DNA of 8,580 bases from Acidobacteriota bacterium (GTDB taxonomy: Bacteria; Acidobacteriota; Terriglobia; Acidiferrales; UBA7541). Shown here piece after piece: positions 1-6,329 of the stretch (position 1 is its first letter; the number at the start of each line of letters is the position of its first letter). The notes beneath the pieces were generated by a model. That model was not told the DNA's origin and did not search any database. It saw only the letters and a list, made by a program, of their open reading frames with translations. Position numbers and translations under genes: made by a program. The stretch lies in contig PMOP01000078.1 in NCBI GenBank assembly GCA_003161495.1, positions 1 to 8,580 on the forward strand, in the 5' to 3' direction.

Positions 1-363
1 TACTCCGGCGCGCGACCTGGAGTGCTGCAGGGCACCTACTCCTACGTTTTGCAAACGCCCGACGGCCAGATCGCAACCACGCATTCCGTTTCGGCGGGCC
101 TCGACTATCCGGCGATTGGTCCAGAGCACGCGTGGCTCGCAGATGGGCATCGCGCCGAATACACGGCCGTGAGCGACGACGCCGCGGTTGCCGCCGCGCG
201 CATGCTCGCGCGGATGGAGGGCATCATTCCGGCGCTTGAATCCGCGCACGCGCTGGCCGAATTGATCGTGCGCGCGCCGAAGATGTCCCGCGACGCCATT
301 GTGATCCTGAATCTTTCAGGGCGCGGCGATAAGGACATGGAGATCCTGTCACGCTATTTGTAG
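1..363 (+). CDS. trpB: Tryptophan synthase beta chain, C-terminal part (5' end outside window)
   Basis: This is the last 120 residues of the PLP-dependent beta subunit, which condenses indole with L-serine to give L-tryptophan in the alpha2beta2 complex. The frame is open from base 1, so the gene begins upstream. Family signatures in order are the [10 protein letters not shown] segment with GPEHAWL, the [13 protein letters not shown] segment, and [10 protein letters not shown] close to the end. The serine of SGRGDKD corresponds to the residue that contacts the PLP ring nitrogen in characterised enzymes. The protein ends MEILSRYL with a TAG stop, a normal family end. trpA follows in the same direction but 158 bases away instead of overlapping, because an inverted repeat lies in between. 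Identification is secure; nothing can be said about the N-terminal half. Confidence 0.96.
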   Translation, partial: YSGARPGVLQGTYSYVLQTPDGQIATTHSVSAGLDYPAIGPEHAWLADGHRAEYTAVSDDAAVAAARMLARMEGIIPALESAHALAELIVRAPKMSRDAIVILNLSGRGDKDMEILSRYL

Positions 364-385
364 TGGTGAGGAATGAGTAGTTTAT

Positions 386-472
386 TTTTGTCTTTCCGAG
401 CGAAGCGAGGAAGATCTCTTTGCATGAAGGCTAAAGAAAGAGAGATTCCTCGCTTCGCTCGGAATGACAAAA
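386..472. repeat. 87-bp inverted repeat between trpB and trpA (MITE-like or long palindrome)
   Basis: Two 36-base arms (386-421 and 437-472) are reverse complements except at three positions, separated by a 15-base spacer. Each arm has the core TTCCGAGCGAAGCGAGGAA, whose centre GAGCGAAGCGAG is also a mirror repeat and contains GCGAAGC (400-406), a sequence known to form an exceptionally stable DNA mini-hairpin. The design differs from the GTAG hairpins elsewhere in the window: arms are longer, there is no GTAG foot and no TTCA loop. Similar GAGCGAAGCGAGGAA palindromes are, from memory, frequent intergenic repeats in several soil phyla. It could act as a terminator or processing site in a trpBA transcript, or be a passive miniature element. 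No coding potential is apparent. Confidence 0.85.
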
Positions 473-521
473 TAAAATACTTTTTCCGTAGCCTGTTGAA
501 ACCTGCGCCACCAAAGTTGCT

Positions 522-1376
522 ATGGCACATGCGACCACAACGATGACGAATGCATCCCGCATCACGCAGCGTTTTGCCGATTTGCGCCGGACAGGCGAAA
601 TGGGCCTGGTTGCCTATCTCACCGCGGGCGACCCGACTCTCGCCGCGACCGAGCAGTTCGTCCTTGCTCTGGCAAACGCGGGCGCAGACGTCATCGAACT
701 GGGCGTGCCTTTCAGCGACCCAGTTGCGGACGGCCCGGTGATTCAACGCGCCAGCGAACGCGCGCTCCGCGGCGGCACGACGCTTGCCGGCGTTCTTTCG
801 CTCGTGAAATCGCTCCGCGCGAAGACCAACGTGCCGCTCGTCTTGTTCAGCTACTTCAATCCTGTTTTGCAGATGGGGCTCGATAAATTCGGCGATGCGG
901 CAAAAGAGGCGGGCGCCGATGGCGTGCTGATCACCGACCTCACTCCCGATGAAGCGGGCGATTATCGCGCGGCCATGTCTTCGCGCGGCCTGGACACAAT
1001 TTTTCTGGCCGCGCCCACGTCCACCGACGAGCGCCTCGCGCTTATCGCGAAAGCGACGACCGGTTTTCTGTATTTAATTTCGCGAACCGGCGTCACCGGA
1101 GCGAAGGACCAGCTCGCGGATGAATTGCCCGCGCTGGCGCGACGCGTTCGGCGCTTTACCGAACTTCCCATTGCCATCGGTTTCGGCATTTCGCTGCCGG
1201 GGCATGTTTCGCTGCTGGGCGGATTGGCCGATGCCGCCGTGGTAGGCTCGGCGCTGGTGGACGAAATTGAACGCGCTGCGTCAGTGGATGCGGCAGCCGC
1301 GGCGCTGGCCGCGCGCGTCAAGCTGCTCAAAGGCGCGGCGGTGACCGGAATGAGCCGGCGGGAGTCCCAGCAATGA
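522..1376 (+). CDS. trpA: Tryptophan synthase alpha chain
   Basis: This 284-residue TIM-barrel subunit cleaves indole-3-glycerol phosphate to indole and glyceraldehyde 3-phosphate and passes indole to TrpB. The catalytic block VIELGVPFSDPVADGP is intact: E59 and D70 correspond to Glu49 and Asp60 of the E. coli enzyme. Further landmarks are YLTAGDPT (32-39), the loop SRTGVTGAK (187-195) that closes over the active site, GFGIS (220-224) and VGSALV (241-246) for phosphate binding. The length is slightly above the usual ~265-270 because of a polar N-terminus. ATG 522 is used here, but ATG 543 (MTNASRI) is an equally good start, since neither has a clear Shine-Dalgarno sequence. The stop overlaps the start of aroQ (ATGA, 1373-1376), implying translational coupling. 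Confidence 0.97.
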   Translation: MAHATTTMTNASRITQRFADLRRTGEMGLVAYLTAGDPTLAATEQFVLALANAGADVIELGVPFSDPVADGPVIQRASERALRGGTTLAGVLSLVKSLRAKTNVPLVLFSYFNPVLQMGLDKFGDAAKEAGADGVLITDLTPDEAGDYRAAMSSRGLDTIFLAAPTSTDERLALIAKATTGFLYLISRTGVTGAKDQLADELPALARRVRRFTELPIAIGFGISLPGHVSLLGGLADAAVVGSALVDEIERAASVDAAAAALAARVKLLKGAAVTGMSRRESQQ

Positions 1377-1708
1377 GCGTTCCGGAAAGAAGCGCGTCGG
1401 AAAAAAGTGTGCCGGACAGGAGTGTGGAAGACTGGCGCCGCAAGATTGACGAAATCGATCGTCGGCTCGTCGAGCTTTTGAACGAGCGCTCGCGCTGCGT
1501 CGTCGAAATCGGACGAATCAAGCAAGTTTCTGGCGATGCGCTGTACCAGCCGGACCGGGAGAAGCAAGTTCTCGACGGCGTGGCGCTCGCGAATCCTGGG
1601 CCGCTTCCGGACGCCGCGATTCGCCGCTTGTTTGAGCGCATCCTGGATGAAGCGCGATCGGTAGAGCGCGCCGTGATGCACGGCGGCGAAGGGAAAAAGG
1701 AAAGTTAA
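1373..1708 (+). CDS. aroQ: Chorismate mutase, AroQ type, monofunctional
   Basis: This 111-residue, all-helical enzyme converts chorismate to prephenate, the branch point to phenylalanine and tyrosine. The AroQ pattern is clear: WRRKIDEIDRRLVELLNER in helix 1, VVEIGRIK (about 42-49), then YQPDREKQVL with a catalytic-type Arg, NPGPLPDAAI and RLFERILDEARSVE in the last helix. There is no fused dehydratase, dehydrogenase or DAHP synthase domain. About 20 residues before helix 1 are polar and made of degenerate five-residue units (SVPER, SASEK, SVPDR, SVEDW). The start is fixed by the 4-base ATGA overlap with trpA. aroF follows after 120 bases. Some bacteria fuse this domain to DAHP synthase or PheA; here it stands alone. 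The symbol aroQ denotes the fold type and should not be confused with type II dehydroquinase, which shares the name. Confidence 0.93.
   Translation: MSVPERSASEKSVPDRSVEDWRRKIDEIDRRLVELLNERSRCVVEIGRIKQVSGDALYQPDREKQVLDGVALANPGPLPDAAIRRLFERILDEARSVERAVMHGGEGKKES
1376..1435 (+). repeat. Degenerate 15-bp tandem repeat at the 5' end of aroQ
   Basis: Four consecutive 15-base units directly after the aroQ start codon encode SVPER, SASEK, SVPDR and SVEDW. Units 1 and 3 are closest (AGCGTTCCGGAAAGA and AGTGTGCCGGACAGG). The repeat adds a charged, probably disordered leader to the chorismate mutase. The similarity is imperfect, so duplication is an inference. Confidence 0.4.
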
Positions 1709-1818
1709 ATTTGGATTGGCGCGGTGGGGAGACGGTTTTCGTACCCGAATTCGTTTCTTTTGCCGCTCGCCTGAGAAGATCGCAAAGTTTGTTGGGGAGC
1801 GAAGTTCACGCAGGGAAC

Positions 1819-1823
1819 AGGAG
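1819..1823 (+). promoter_or_regulatory. Shine-Dalgarno of aroF
   Basis: AGGAG lies 5 bases before ATG 1829. It fixes the aroF start and is the strongest ribosome site in the aromatic cluster. The 120 bases between aroQ and aroF contain no other recognised element. Confidence 0.8.
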
Positions 1824-1828
1824 TTGAA

Positions 1829-2848
1829 ATGGTTGTCGTAATGCAAGAAGGCGCGAAAGAAGAACAGATCCAGCACGTCATCGACCGCCTGGTGTCGATT
1901 GGATTCGACATTCATCGCTCGACCGGCGCGTCGCAGACGGTTCTTGGCGCCGTGGGAGTTCCTCCGGATTTCGATCCGAGGGACGTCGAAGTTCTCGACG
2001 GGGTGCGTGAAGTCGTGCGCATCACGCAGCCTTACAAATTGGCCAGCCGCGCGTTTCGCCCGCAGGGAACTGTGGTCGAGTTGCCGCGCGGCGTGCGCGT
2101 TGGCGGCGCCGAAGTCGTGGTTGCCGCGGGACCATGCTCGGTCGAAAATCCTGAACAAATTGGAGTAATTGCGGCCCGCGTCGCAAAGGCCGGCGCGAAA
2201 ATCCTGCGCGGCGGCGCGTTCAAGCCGCGCAGCTCGCCATACAGTTTTCAGGGGCACGGAGAAAAAGCGCTCATCATGATGCGCGACGCGGCGGAAAAAA
2301 GCGGACTGCTCGTGTGCAGCGAAGTGATGGATGCTTCGCAAATTCAGCTGATGCTTCCCTACGTGGATATTTTTCAGGTTGGCGCGCGCAACATGCAGAA
2401 TTATTTTTTGCTCCGGGCGCTTGGGACGGTCAGCAAACCTGTCCTGCTGAAGCGCGGCATGTCCGCGACGATCGAAGAACTTCTGCTGAGCGCGGAATAC
2501 AACATGGCCGGAGGAAATCACAACGTGATCCTGTGCGAGCGCGGCATTCGCACGTTTGAAACCGCCACGCGCAACACGCTGGACATCGCCGCGATTCCCG
2601 TCATCAAAAAACTTTCGCACCTTCCGATTCTGGCCGACCCGTCGCACGGCACGGGAATTCGCGACAAGGTTCCTCCCATGGCGCGCGCCTCGGTCGCGGC
2701 CGGCGCCGACGGGCTGCTTCTCGAAGTGCACAACGACCCGGAGCACGCGCTTTCCGACGGCGCGCAATCTCTCTTCTTCGATCAATTCGACAAACTCATG
2801 GCCGAGCTGCGCATCATCGCTCCCGCCGTCGGCCGGACCATCGCCTAA
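1829..2848 (+). CDS. aroF: 3-deoxy-7-phosphoheptulonate (DAHP) synthase, type I-beta with N-terminal ferredoxin-like regulatory domain
   Basis: The enzyme joins phosphoenolpyruvate and erythrose 4-phosphate to DAHP, the committed step of the shikimate pathway. Residues 1-67 (VVVMQEGAKEEQIQHVIDRL and following) form the ferredoxin-like domain seen in Thermotoga-type enzymes, followed by a TIM barrel. Metal and substrate residues are all present: C103 in AAGPCSVE, K124 in KILRGGAFKPR, H273 in DPSHGTG, E299 in LLLEVHNDP and D310 in ALSDG. These line up one residue off the numbering of the T. maritima protein, and the length (339) matches that family. In that family the N-terminal domain mediates inhibition by tyrosine and phenylalanine, so such feedback is likely here (inference). 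AGGAG at 1819-1823 supports this start. tyrA begins 3 bases after the stop. Confidence 0.97.
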   Translation: MVVVMQEGAKEEQIQHVIDRLVSIGFDIHRSTGASQTVLGAVGVPPDFDPRDVEVLDGVREVVRITQPYKLASRAFRPQGTVVELPRGVRVGGAEVVVAAGPCSVENPEQIGVIAARVAKAGAKILRGGAFKPRSSPYSFQGHGEKALIMMRDAAEKSGLLVCSEVMDASQIQLMLPYVDIFQVGARNMQNYFLLRALGTVSKPVLLKRGMSATIEELLLSAEYNMAGGNHNVILCERGIRTFETATRNTLDIAAIPVIKKLSHLPILADPSHGTGIRDKVPPMARASVAAGADGLLLEVHNDPEHALSDGAQSLFFDQFDKLMAELRIIAPAVGRTIA

Positions 2849-2851
2849 GCC

Positions 2852-3733
2852 ATGGCCACCACCTTCCGCCGCGTTGCAATCATCGGCACTGGATTGATCG
2901 GCGGCTCGTTCGCCCTCGCACTTCGCAAATCTTTTCCGGACTCGGTCGTTGTCGGCTGGGACAAAGCGCACGTGCTGCGTGCCGCTCTCGAACGAGGCGC
3001 GATTCACGAAGGAATTCCCGACCTTACGCTCGCCATTGCCGGCACGGATTTAATTTACGTGGCGCTTCCTGTGGGACAAACGATCGAGTTGCTGCCGGAA
3101 ATCGCGCGCCTCGCCGCGCCGGGCGCGCTGGTGACGGACGCGTGCAGCACGAAGCGAATGGTCTGCGCCGTGGCGGCGGAATCGTTCCACGAAGGGGGCG
3201 CGCATTTTCTGGGCGGCCATCCCATGGCGGGAAAGGAAATTTCCGGAATCGCCGCCGCTGACGCGAATTTGTTTCGCGGCTCGAAATACGCGCTGATTCG
3301 CGCCTCGACAAAAGAAAAAGCTGCCGAGGAACGCGAACCATGCGTTGCGAAATTCGTCGACCTCATTCAAAAAATGGGCGCGGAACCAATCTGGCTGGAG
3401 GCCGACGCGCATGACCGGGCGGCGGCGGTAATCTCGCACTTGCCGCAACTTCTTTCCGTGGCGCTCGCGGGCGTGGTTCGTAGCCAGACGGACGAAACCG
3501 GTTTGCCGGTTACGCTGGCCGGACGCGGACTTCGCGACGCGTTGCGCCTGGCGGGCAGTCCGTATTCCGTCTGGCGTGATATTATTTTAACGAACAGCGA
3601 CAATCTGGAGCGCGCGCTGGATCAGATGATTCAGGCCTTGGAACAGATTCGGAGCGATCTGCGAACGCGCGCGCTGGAAGAGGAATTTTCCGCCGCGGGA
3701 GAACTGTACAAGATTCTGCGGGATATGCAGTAA
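2852..3733 (+). CDS. tyrA: Prephenate dehydrogenase (TyrA family)
   Basis: This 293-residue protein oxidatively decarboxylates prephenate to 4-hydroxyphenylpyruvate (or arogenate to tyrosine; specificity cannot be read from sequence). It has an N-terminal Rossmann fold with GTGLIGGS (12-19) and an acidic residue (D37 in VVVGWDK) typical of NAD rather than NADP use. The catalytic region has GGHPMAGKE (121-129) with H123, and SHLPQL (195-200). The C-terminal helical dimerisation domain includes GRGLRDALRLAGSPYSVWRDI. The family usually has S or T where K128 stands in HPMAGKE. There is no ACT domain, so feedback control probably sits on aroF rather than here. The start ATG follows the aroF stop by 3 bases, so the two are co-translated. 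It is the last gene of the aromatic cluster; a hairpin pair follows. Confidence 0.95.
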   Translation: MATTFRRVAIIGTGLIGGSFALALRKSFPDSVVVGWDKAHVLRAALERGAIHEGIPDLTLAIAGTDLIYVALPVGQTIELLPEIARLAAPGALVTDACSTKRMVCAVAAESFHEGGAHFLGGHPMAGKEISGIAAADANLFRGSKYALIRASTKEKAAEEREPCVAKFVDLIQKMGAEPIWLEADAHDRAAAVISHLPQLLSVALAGVVRSQTDETGLPVTLAGRGLRDALRLAGSPYSVWRDIILTNSDNLERALDQMIQALEQIRSDLRTRALEEEFSAAGELYKILRDMQ

Positions 3734-3799
3734 ACTGTCCTGACGAAATTAGGCAGATGTCTAGCTCAATTGAAATTCCTGGATAGACGGACAGACCTG

Positions 3800-3878
3800 T
3801 TGTAGCCCGCGTCTTCAGACGCGGGGATTTTTCGCGCGGCCGGCAGAACCCCCTCGCCTCTGAAGAGGCGAGCTACAA
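3800..3878. repeat. Inverted pair of REP-like hairpins (element B) between tyrA and scoA
   Basis: The left unit has GTAG at 3802-3805, a perfect 8-bp stem CCCGCGTC/GACGCGGG (3806-3813, 3818-3825) and loop TTCA. The right unit is inverted: stem CTCGCCTC/GAGGCGAG (3853-3860, 3865-3872), loop TGAA, then CTAC (3873-3876), the complement of GTAG. The outer ends TTGTAGC and GCTACAA are exact inverted repeats, but the two stems differ and each still pairs perfectly. A 27-base spacer separates the hairpins. The left hairpin is followed by GATTTTT, so it may terminate the aromatic transcript. The remaining intergenic bases 3734-3799 show nothing recognisable. Confidence 0.88.
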
Positions 3879-3898
3879 TACATACGGAGCCAAGTTTA

Positions 3899-4597
3899 AT
3901 GGATAAGCGCGTGGCCAACGCCGACGTGGCGATCGAAAAACTTTTCGACGGCGCCGTCATTCTTTCAGGCGGATTCGGAACGTGCGGCGTTCCGGAAAAT
4001 CTGATCGCCGCTGTGCGCCGCAAGGGCACGAAAAATCTTACGGTGGCCTCGAACAACGCCGGCACGATGGATGCGGGCCTCGGTTTGCTGCTGCAGACCC
4101 ACCAGATCAAAAAAATGATCGCCAGCTATGTCGGAGAAAACAAGCTTTTCGAGCAGCAGGTGCTGAGCGGCGAAATCGAGGTCGAGCTCAATCCCCAGGG
4201 CACGCTGGCTGAACGAATGCGCGCCGCGGGAGCGGGCATTCCTGCGTTCTACACGCCGACCGGCGTGGGCACGATGATCGCCGAAGGAAAAGAAGAACGC
4301 GAATTCAACGGGCGCAAATTTATTCTGGAACGCGGCCTGCGCGGCGATTTCGCGTTCATCAAGGCGTGGAAAGGCGACCGCTGGGGAAACCTCGTGTACC
4401 GCAAGACCGCGCGAAATTTCAATCCGGTCATGGCTACGGCCGCGGATTATGTGATCGCCGAAGTGGAAGAGCTTGTCGAGCTGGGAACGCTGCCTCCTGA
4501 GTCCGTGCACACGCCCGGAATTTTCGTGAACGCAATTTTTCAGGGAGTGAATTACGACAAGAAAATCGAAAAAAGAACAGTGAGAAAACGCGCATGA
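3899..4597 (+). CDS. scoA: 3-oxoacid CoA-transferase, subunit A
   Basis: This 232-residue subunit belongs to a class I CoA-transferase that moves CoA between an acyl-CoA such as succinyl-CoA and a 3-oxoacid such as acetoacetate. Family landmarks are [13 protein letters not shown] (24-36), the glycine-rich CoA segment; [17 protein letters not shown] (about 49-65); [28 protein letters not shown] (about 97-124); and [22 protein letters not shown]. The length is typical of ScoA/AtoD/PcaI proteins. The closest overall feel is succinyl-CoA:3-ketoacid transferase, but acetate or 3-oxoadipate specificity cannot be excluded. GGAG at 3886-3889 stands 9 bases before the ATG. The stop overlaps the scoB start (ATGA, 4594-4597), as usual for a heteromeric pair. 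The gene starts only 20 bases after the palindrome pair. Confidence 0.93.
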   Translation: MDKRVANADVAIEKLFDGAVILSGGFGTCGVPENLIAAVRRKGTKNLTVASNNAGTMDAGLGLLLQTHQIKKMIASYVGENKLFEQQVLSGEIEVELNPQGTLAERMRAAGAGIPAFYTPTGVGTMIAEGKEEREFNGRKFILERGLRGDFAFIKAWKGDRWGNLVYRKTARNFNPVMATAADYVIAEVEELVELGTLPPESVHTPGIFVNAIFQGVNYDKKIEKRTVRKRA

Positions 4598-5298
4598 CCC
4601 AAGTGGCTTCGCATTCGGAAGGAAAGAACATCGCTCGGTCCGATGAGAGCAAGCGCGAACTGATCGCCCGGCGTGTCGCCAAGGAATTGCGCGACGGCTT
4701 TTACGTAAATCTTGGCATCGGCACGCCCACTCTGGTCGCCAACTACATTCCCGCGGGAATGGACGTCGTACTGCAATCCGAAAACGGCATGCTCGGCGTC
4801 GGCCCGTTTCCCTACGAAGGCGAGGAAGACGCGGATTTGATCAATGCAGGCAAGGAAACGGTTACGGAAATTCCCGGCACAAGTTATTTTTCCAGCTCCG
4901 ATTCGTTTGCAATGATTCGCGGCGCCCACGTCAATATGACCGTGCTCGGCGCACTGCAAGTCGATGAAAAGGGCAACCTCGCGAACTGGGCGATCCCCGG
5001 AAAAATGCTCAAGGGCATGGGCGGCGCGATGGATCTCGTCGCCAGTTCGCCCTACGTGATTATCGCCATGGAACATACGACCAAGGACGGCCAGCCCAAA
5101 ATTCTGAAAAAGTGCACGCTGCCGCTTACCGGCGTGGAAGTCGTGGACATGATCGTGACCGAATTGGCCGTAATCGCGGTGACTCCGGAAGGACTTGTCC
5201 TGCGCGAGGTGGCGCCGGGCGTGACGCCCGAGGACGTGCAGAACCTGACCGAGCCGAAATTGCTCGTGGCCGAAAAAGTGAAAACGATTTCGCTGTAA
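4594..5298 (+). CDS. scoB: 3-oxoacid CoA-transferase, subunit B
   Basis: This is the catalytic partner of the preceding subunit. It contains [15 protein letters not shown] (39-53) and [12 protein letters not shown] (60-71), in which E63 is the glutamate that forms the enzyme-CoA thioester in this family. Further conserved blocks are [56 protein letters not shown] and [20 protein letters not shown]. At 234 residues it is about 15-20 longer than typical ScoB because of a polar N-terminal extension ([19 protein letters not shown]). No alternative ATG occurs before the conserved core, and the ATGA overlap with scoA supports this start. Substrate choice remains inferred; the pair suits ketone body or short-chain acid use. 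Confidence 0.95.
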   Translation: MTQVASHSEGKNIARSDESKRELIARRVAKELRDGFYVNLGIGTPTLVANYIPAGMDVVLQSENGMLGVGPFPYEGEEDADLINAGKETVTEIPGTSYFSSSDSFAMIRGAHVNMTVLGALQVDEKGNLANWAIPGKMLKGMGGAMDLVASSPYVIIAMEHTTKDGQPKILKKCTLPLTGVEVVDMIVTELAVIAVTPEGLVLREVAPGVTPEDVQNLTEPKLLVAEKVKTISL

Positions 5299-5358
5299 CG
5301 CGGCTATAACGCGATTGAAGAGAAAGCTCCGCACGCAGGGAGCGAAACGAGCGCATTC

Positions 5359-5667
5359 GTGGAACCGAATTCCATCGTCATCGTGAGCCTGCACTCGCCC
5401 AAGGAAAAAGTTTGGGGCTCGCTCGTTTCCATGAACGTTTCCGGAGTCACCCTGCGCGGCATCGATCTGAATTCGTTTGACGATTTTATCCGGCAAGTAA
5501 TGGATCCGGAAGGGGAGCGCATCGGGCTTCCCACGCTTTTTTTCCCGATGCAACGCATCGAGCGCATCGCGCTCGATGAGCCGCACGGATCGATTCCTTC
5601 GCTATCCGGGCGATTCGAGCAGCGCGTGGGGCGCTCCTTGCGGGACTATCTCGCGCTATTCGTGTAG
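5359..5667 (+). CDS. Small conserved-looking protein of unknown function, possible Sm-like beta-barrel
   Basis: This 102-residue protein is not assigned to a known family. It lacks a signal peptide, membrane segment or cysteines. Predicted strands by eye are SIVIVSLHS (5-13), KVWGSLVSMNV (17-27), SGVTLRGIDL (28-37) and TLFFPMQRIERIALDE (59-74). A helix (about 39-48) follows the third strand, and an amphipathic tail, SLSGRFEQRVGRSLRDYL, lies near the C-terminus. The pattern of bent strands with a central G and a second LFFPMxxIERI motif resembles the Sm1/Sm2 layout of Hfq/LSm proteins; this is inference only. The start is GTG 5359, because no ATG is in frame between the scoB stop and this point; its ribosome site is weak. 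It lies 60 bases after scoB and 24 before the phosphatidyltransferase gene, probably in one transcript. Confidence 0.75.
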   Translation: MEPNSIVIVSLHSPKEKVWGSLVSMNVSGVTLRGIDLNSFDDFIRQVMDPEGERIGLPTLFFPMQRIERIALDEPHGSIPSLSGRFEQRVGRSLRDYLALFV

Positions 5668-5691
5668 TGTAAGCGGAAGCGAAATTCAAAA

Positions 5692-6252
5692 ATGGCCTCT
5701 CGCGTATTCACAGTCCCGAACCAGCTCACGTTTCTGCGGCTTGGTTTTTTGCCGTTTTTTATTATTTCCATCCATTACCACCACTACGGAGTAGCGCTCG
5801 CAATTTTGATCGTCGCAGGGTTGACGGATGGGCTGGACGGCCTGCTCGCGCGCTCGCTGAATCAGAAAACCGCGCTGGGCGCCTATCTCGATCCCATCGC
5901 GGACAAGCTGCTCTTGTCCTCATCCTTCGTCATATTGGCACTGAACCGCAAGATCAGCTGGTGGCTTGCGACGCTCGTGCTGAGCCGCGACGTGATTCTC
6001 CTGACGGCAGCCGCGGTGATTCTCGTAGTGTCCGGCTATCGCCAGTTCCCGCCAAGTCTCTACGGCAAAGCCACCACGGCGCTGCAAATCCTTCTGGTGT
6101 TTGCGGTAGTGCTGCTCGCGGTTACCGATTGGGCGTGGCTGCACATCGCCAGAAATATCATCGGCTATCTGGTCGCTGCATTCACCGTATTCTCCGGCTT
6201 TCACTATTGCTTTACAGTTGCGCGCCGCATGAACGAACAGCAGCACACGTAG
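5692..6252 (+). CDS. pgsA: CDP-alcohol phosphatidyltransferase, probably phosphatidylglycerophosphate synthase
   Basis: This 186-residue integral membrane enzyme transfers a phosphatidyl group from CDP-diacylglycerol to an alcohol, most likely glycerol 3-phosphate in phosphatidylglycerol synthesis. The CDP-OH-P motif DG-x2-AR-x8-G-x3-D-x3-D is complete: D49, G50, A53, R54, G63, D67, D71, preceded by D46 in LTDGLDG. VPNQLTFLRL at the N-terminus and YGKATTALQ (114-122) are typical of PgsA proteins. About six hydrophobic segments are visible (roughly 11-27, 32-46, 72-84, 90-110, 126-145 and 156-175). Cardiolipin synthase of the same superfamily is an alternative. The TAG stop is part of the GTAG foot of the next hairpin element. 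Confidence 0.88.
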   Translation: MASRVFTVPNQLTFLRLGFLPFFIISIHYHHYGVALAILIVAGLTDGLDGLLARSLNQKTALGAYLDPIADKLLLSSSFVILALNRKISWWLATLVLSRDVILLTAAAVILVVSGYRQFPPSLYGKATTALQILLVFAVVLLAVTDWAWLHIARNIIGYLVAAFTVFSGFHYCFTVARRMNEQQHT

Positions 6253-6323
6253 GACGGGCTTCAGCCTGTCGGTTTTCTGTTGGTGTACCTGGCGGTCGGA
6301 AGACAGGCTGAAGCCCGTCCTAC
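6249..6323. repeat. Inverted pair of REP-like hairpins (element C) at the convergent pgsA/rhomboid junction; likely bidirectional terminator
   Basis: The left unit is GTAG (6249-6252), stem GACGGGC/GCCTGTC (6253-6259, 6264-6270), loop TTCA, followed by GGTTTT. The right unit is its mirror: stem 6302-6308 with 6313-6319, loop TGAA, then CTAC (6320-6323). The two 22-base units are exact reverse complements. Pair four of the stem is G-T on the strand carrying GTAG and A-C on the other strand, so the GTAG strand is the better-folding one. Its position between two facing genes suits a two-way terminator, which is inference. Confidence 0.9.
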
Positions 6324-6329
6324 AAAAAC

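Noticed and set aside
473..478. TAAAAT as a -10 for trpA
   Set aside because: Five of six bases match but no -35-like hexamer lies 16-18 bases upstream, and the A/T run borders the repeat end.
363..521. A tryptophan attenuator or T-box between trpB and trpA
   Set aside because: No leader peptide with Trp codons, no T-box signature, and the only strong structure is the repeated palindrome, which lies inside the operon rather than before it.
354..746. A 130-codon minus-strand open frame over the trpB-trpA gap
   Set aside because: It runs through the inverted repeat and into trpA and has no recognisable domain; the gap is better explained by the repeat.
962..3007. A 681-codon open frame on the minus strand across trpA, aroQ, aroF and tyrA
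   Set aside because: It is antisense to four well-identified genes, its translation is rich in R, H and A without domains, and it is a normal by-product of high GC codon use.
3874..3879. TACAAT at the end of element B as a -10 for scoA
   Set aside because: No acceptable -35 at the right distance, and the predicted start would fall on the scoA ribosome site.
4552..5586. A 344-codon minus-strand open frame opposite scoB
   Set aside because: It is antisense to a clear CoA-transferase gene and the small gene after it, with a biased, motif-free translation.
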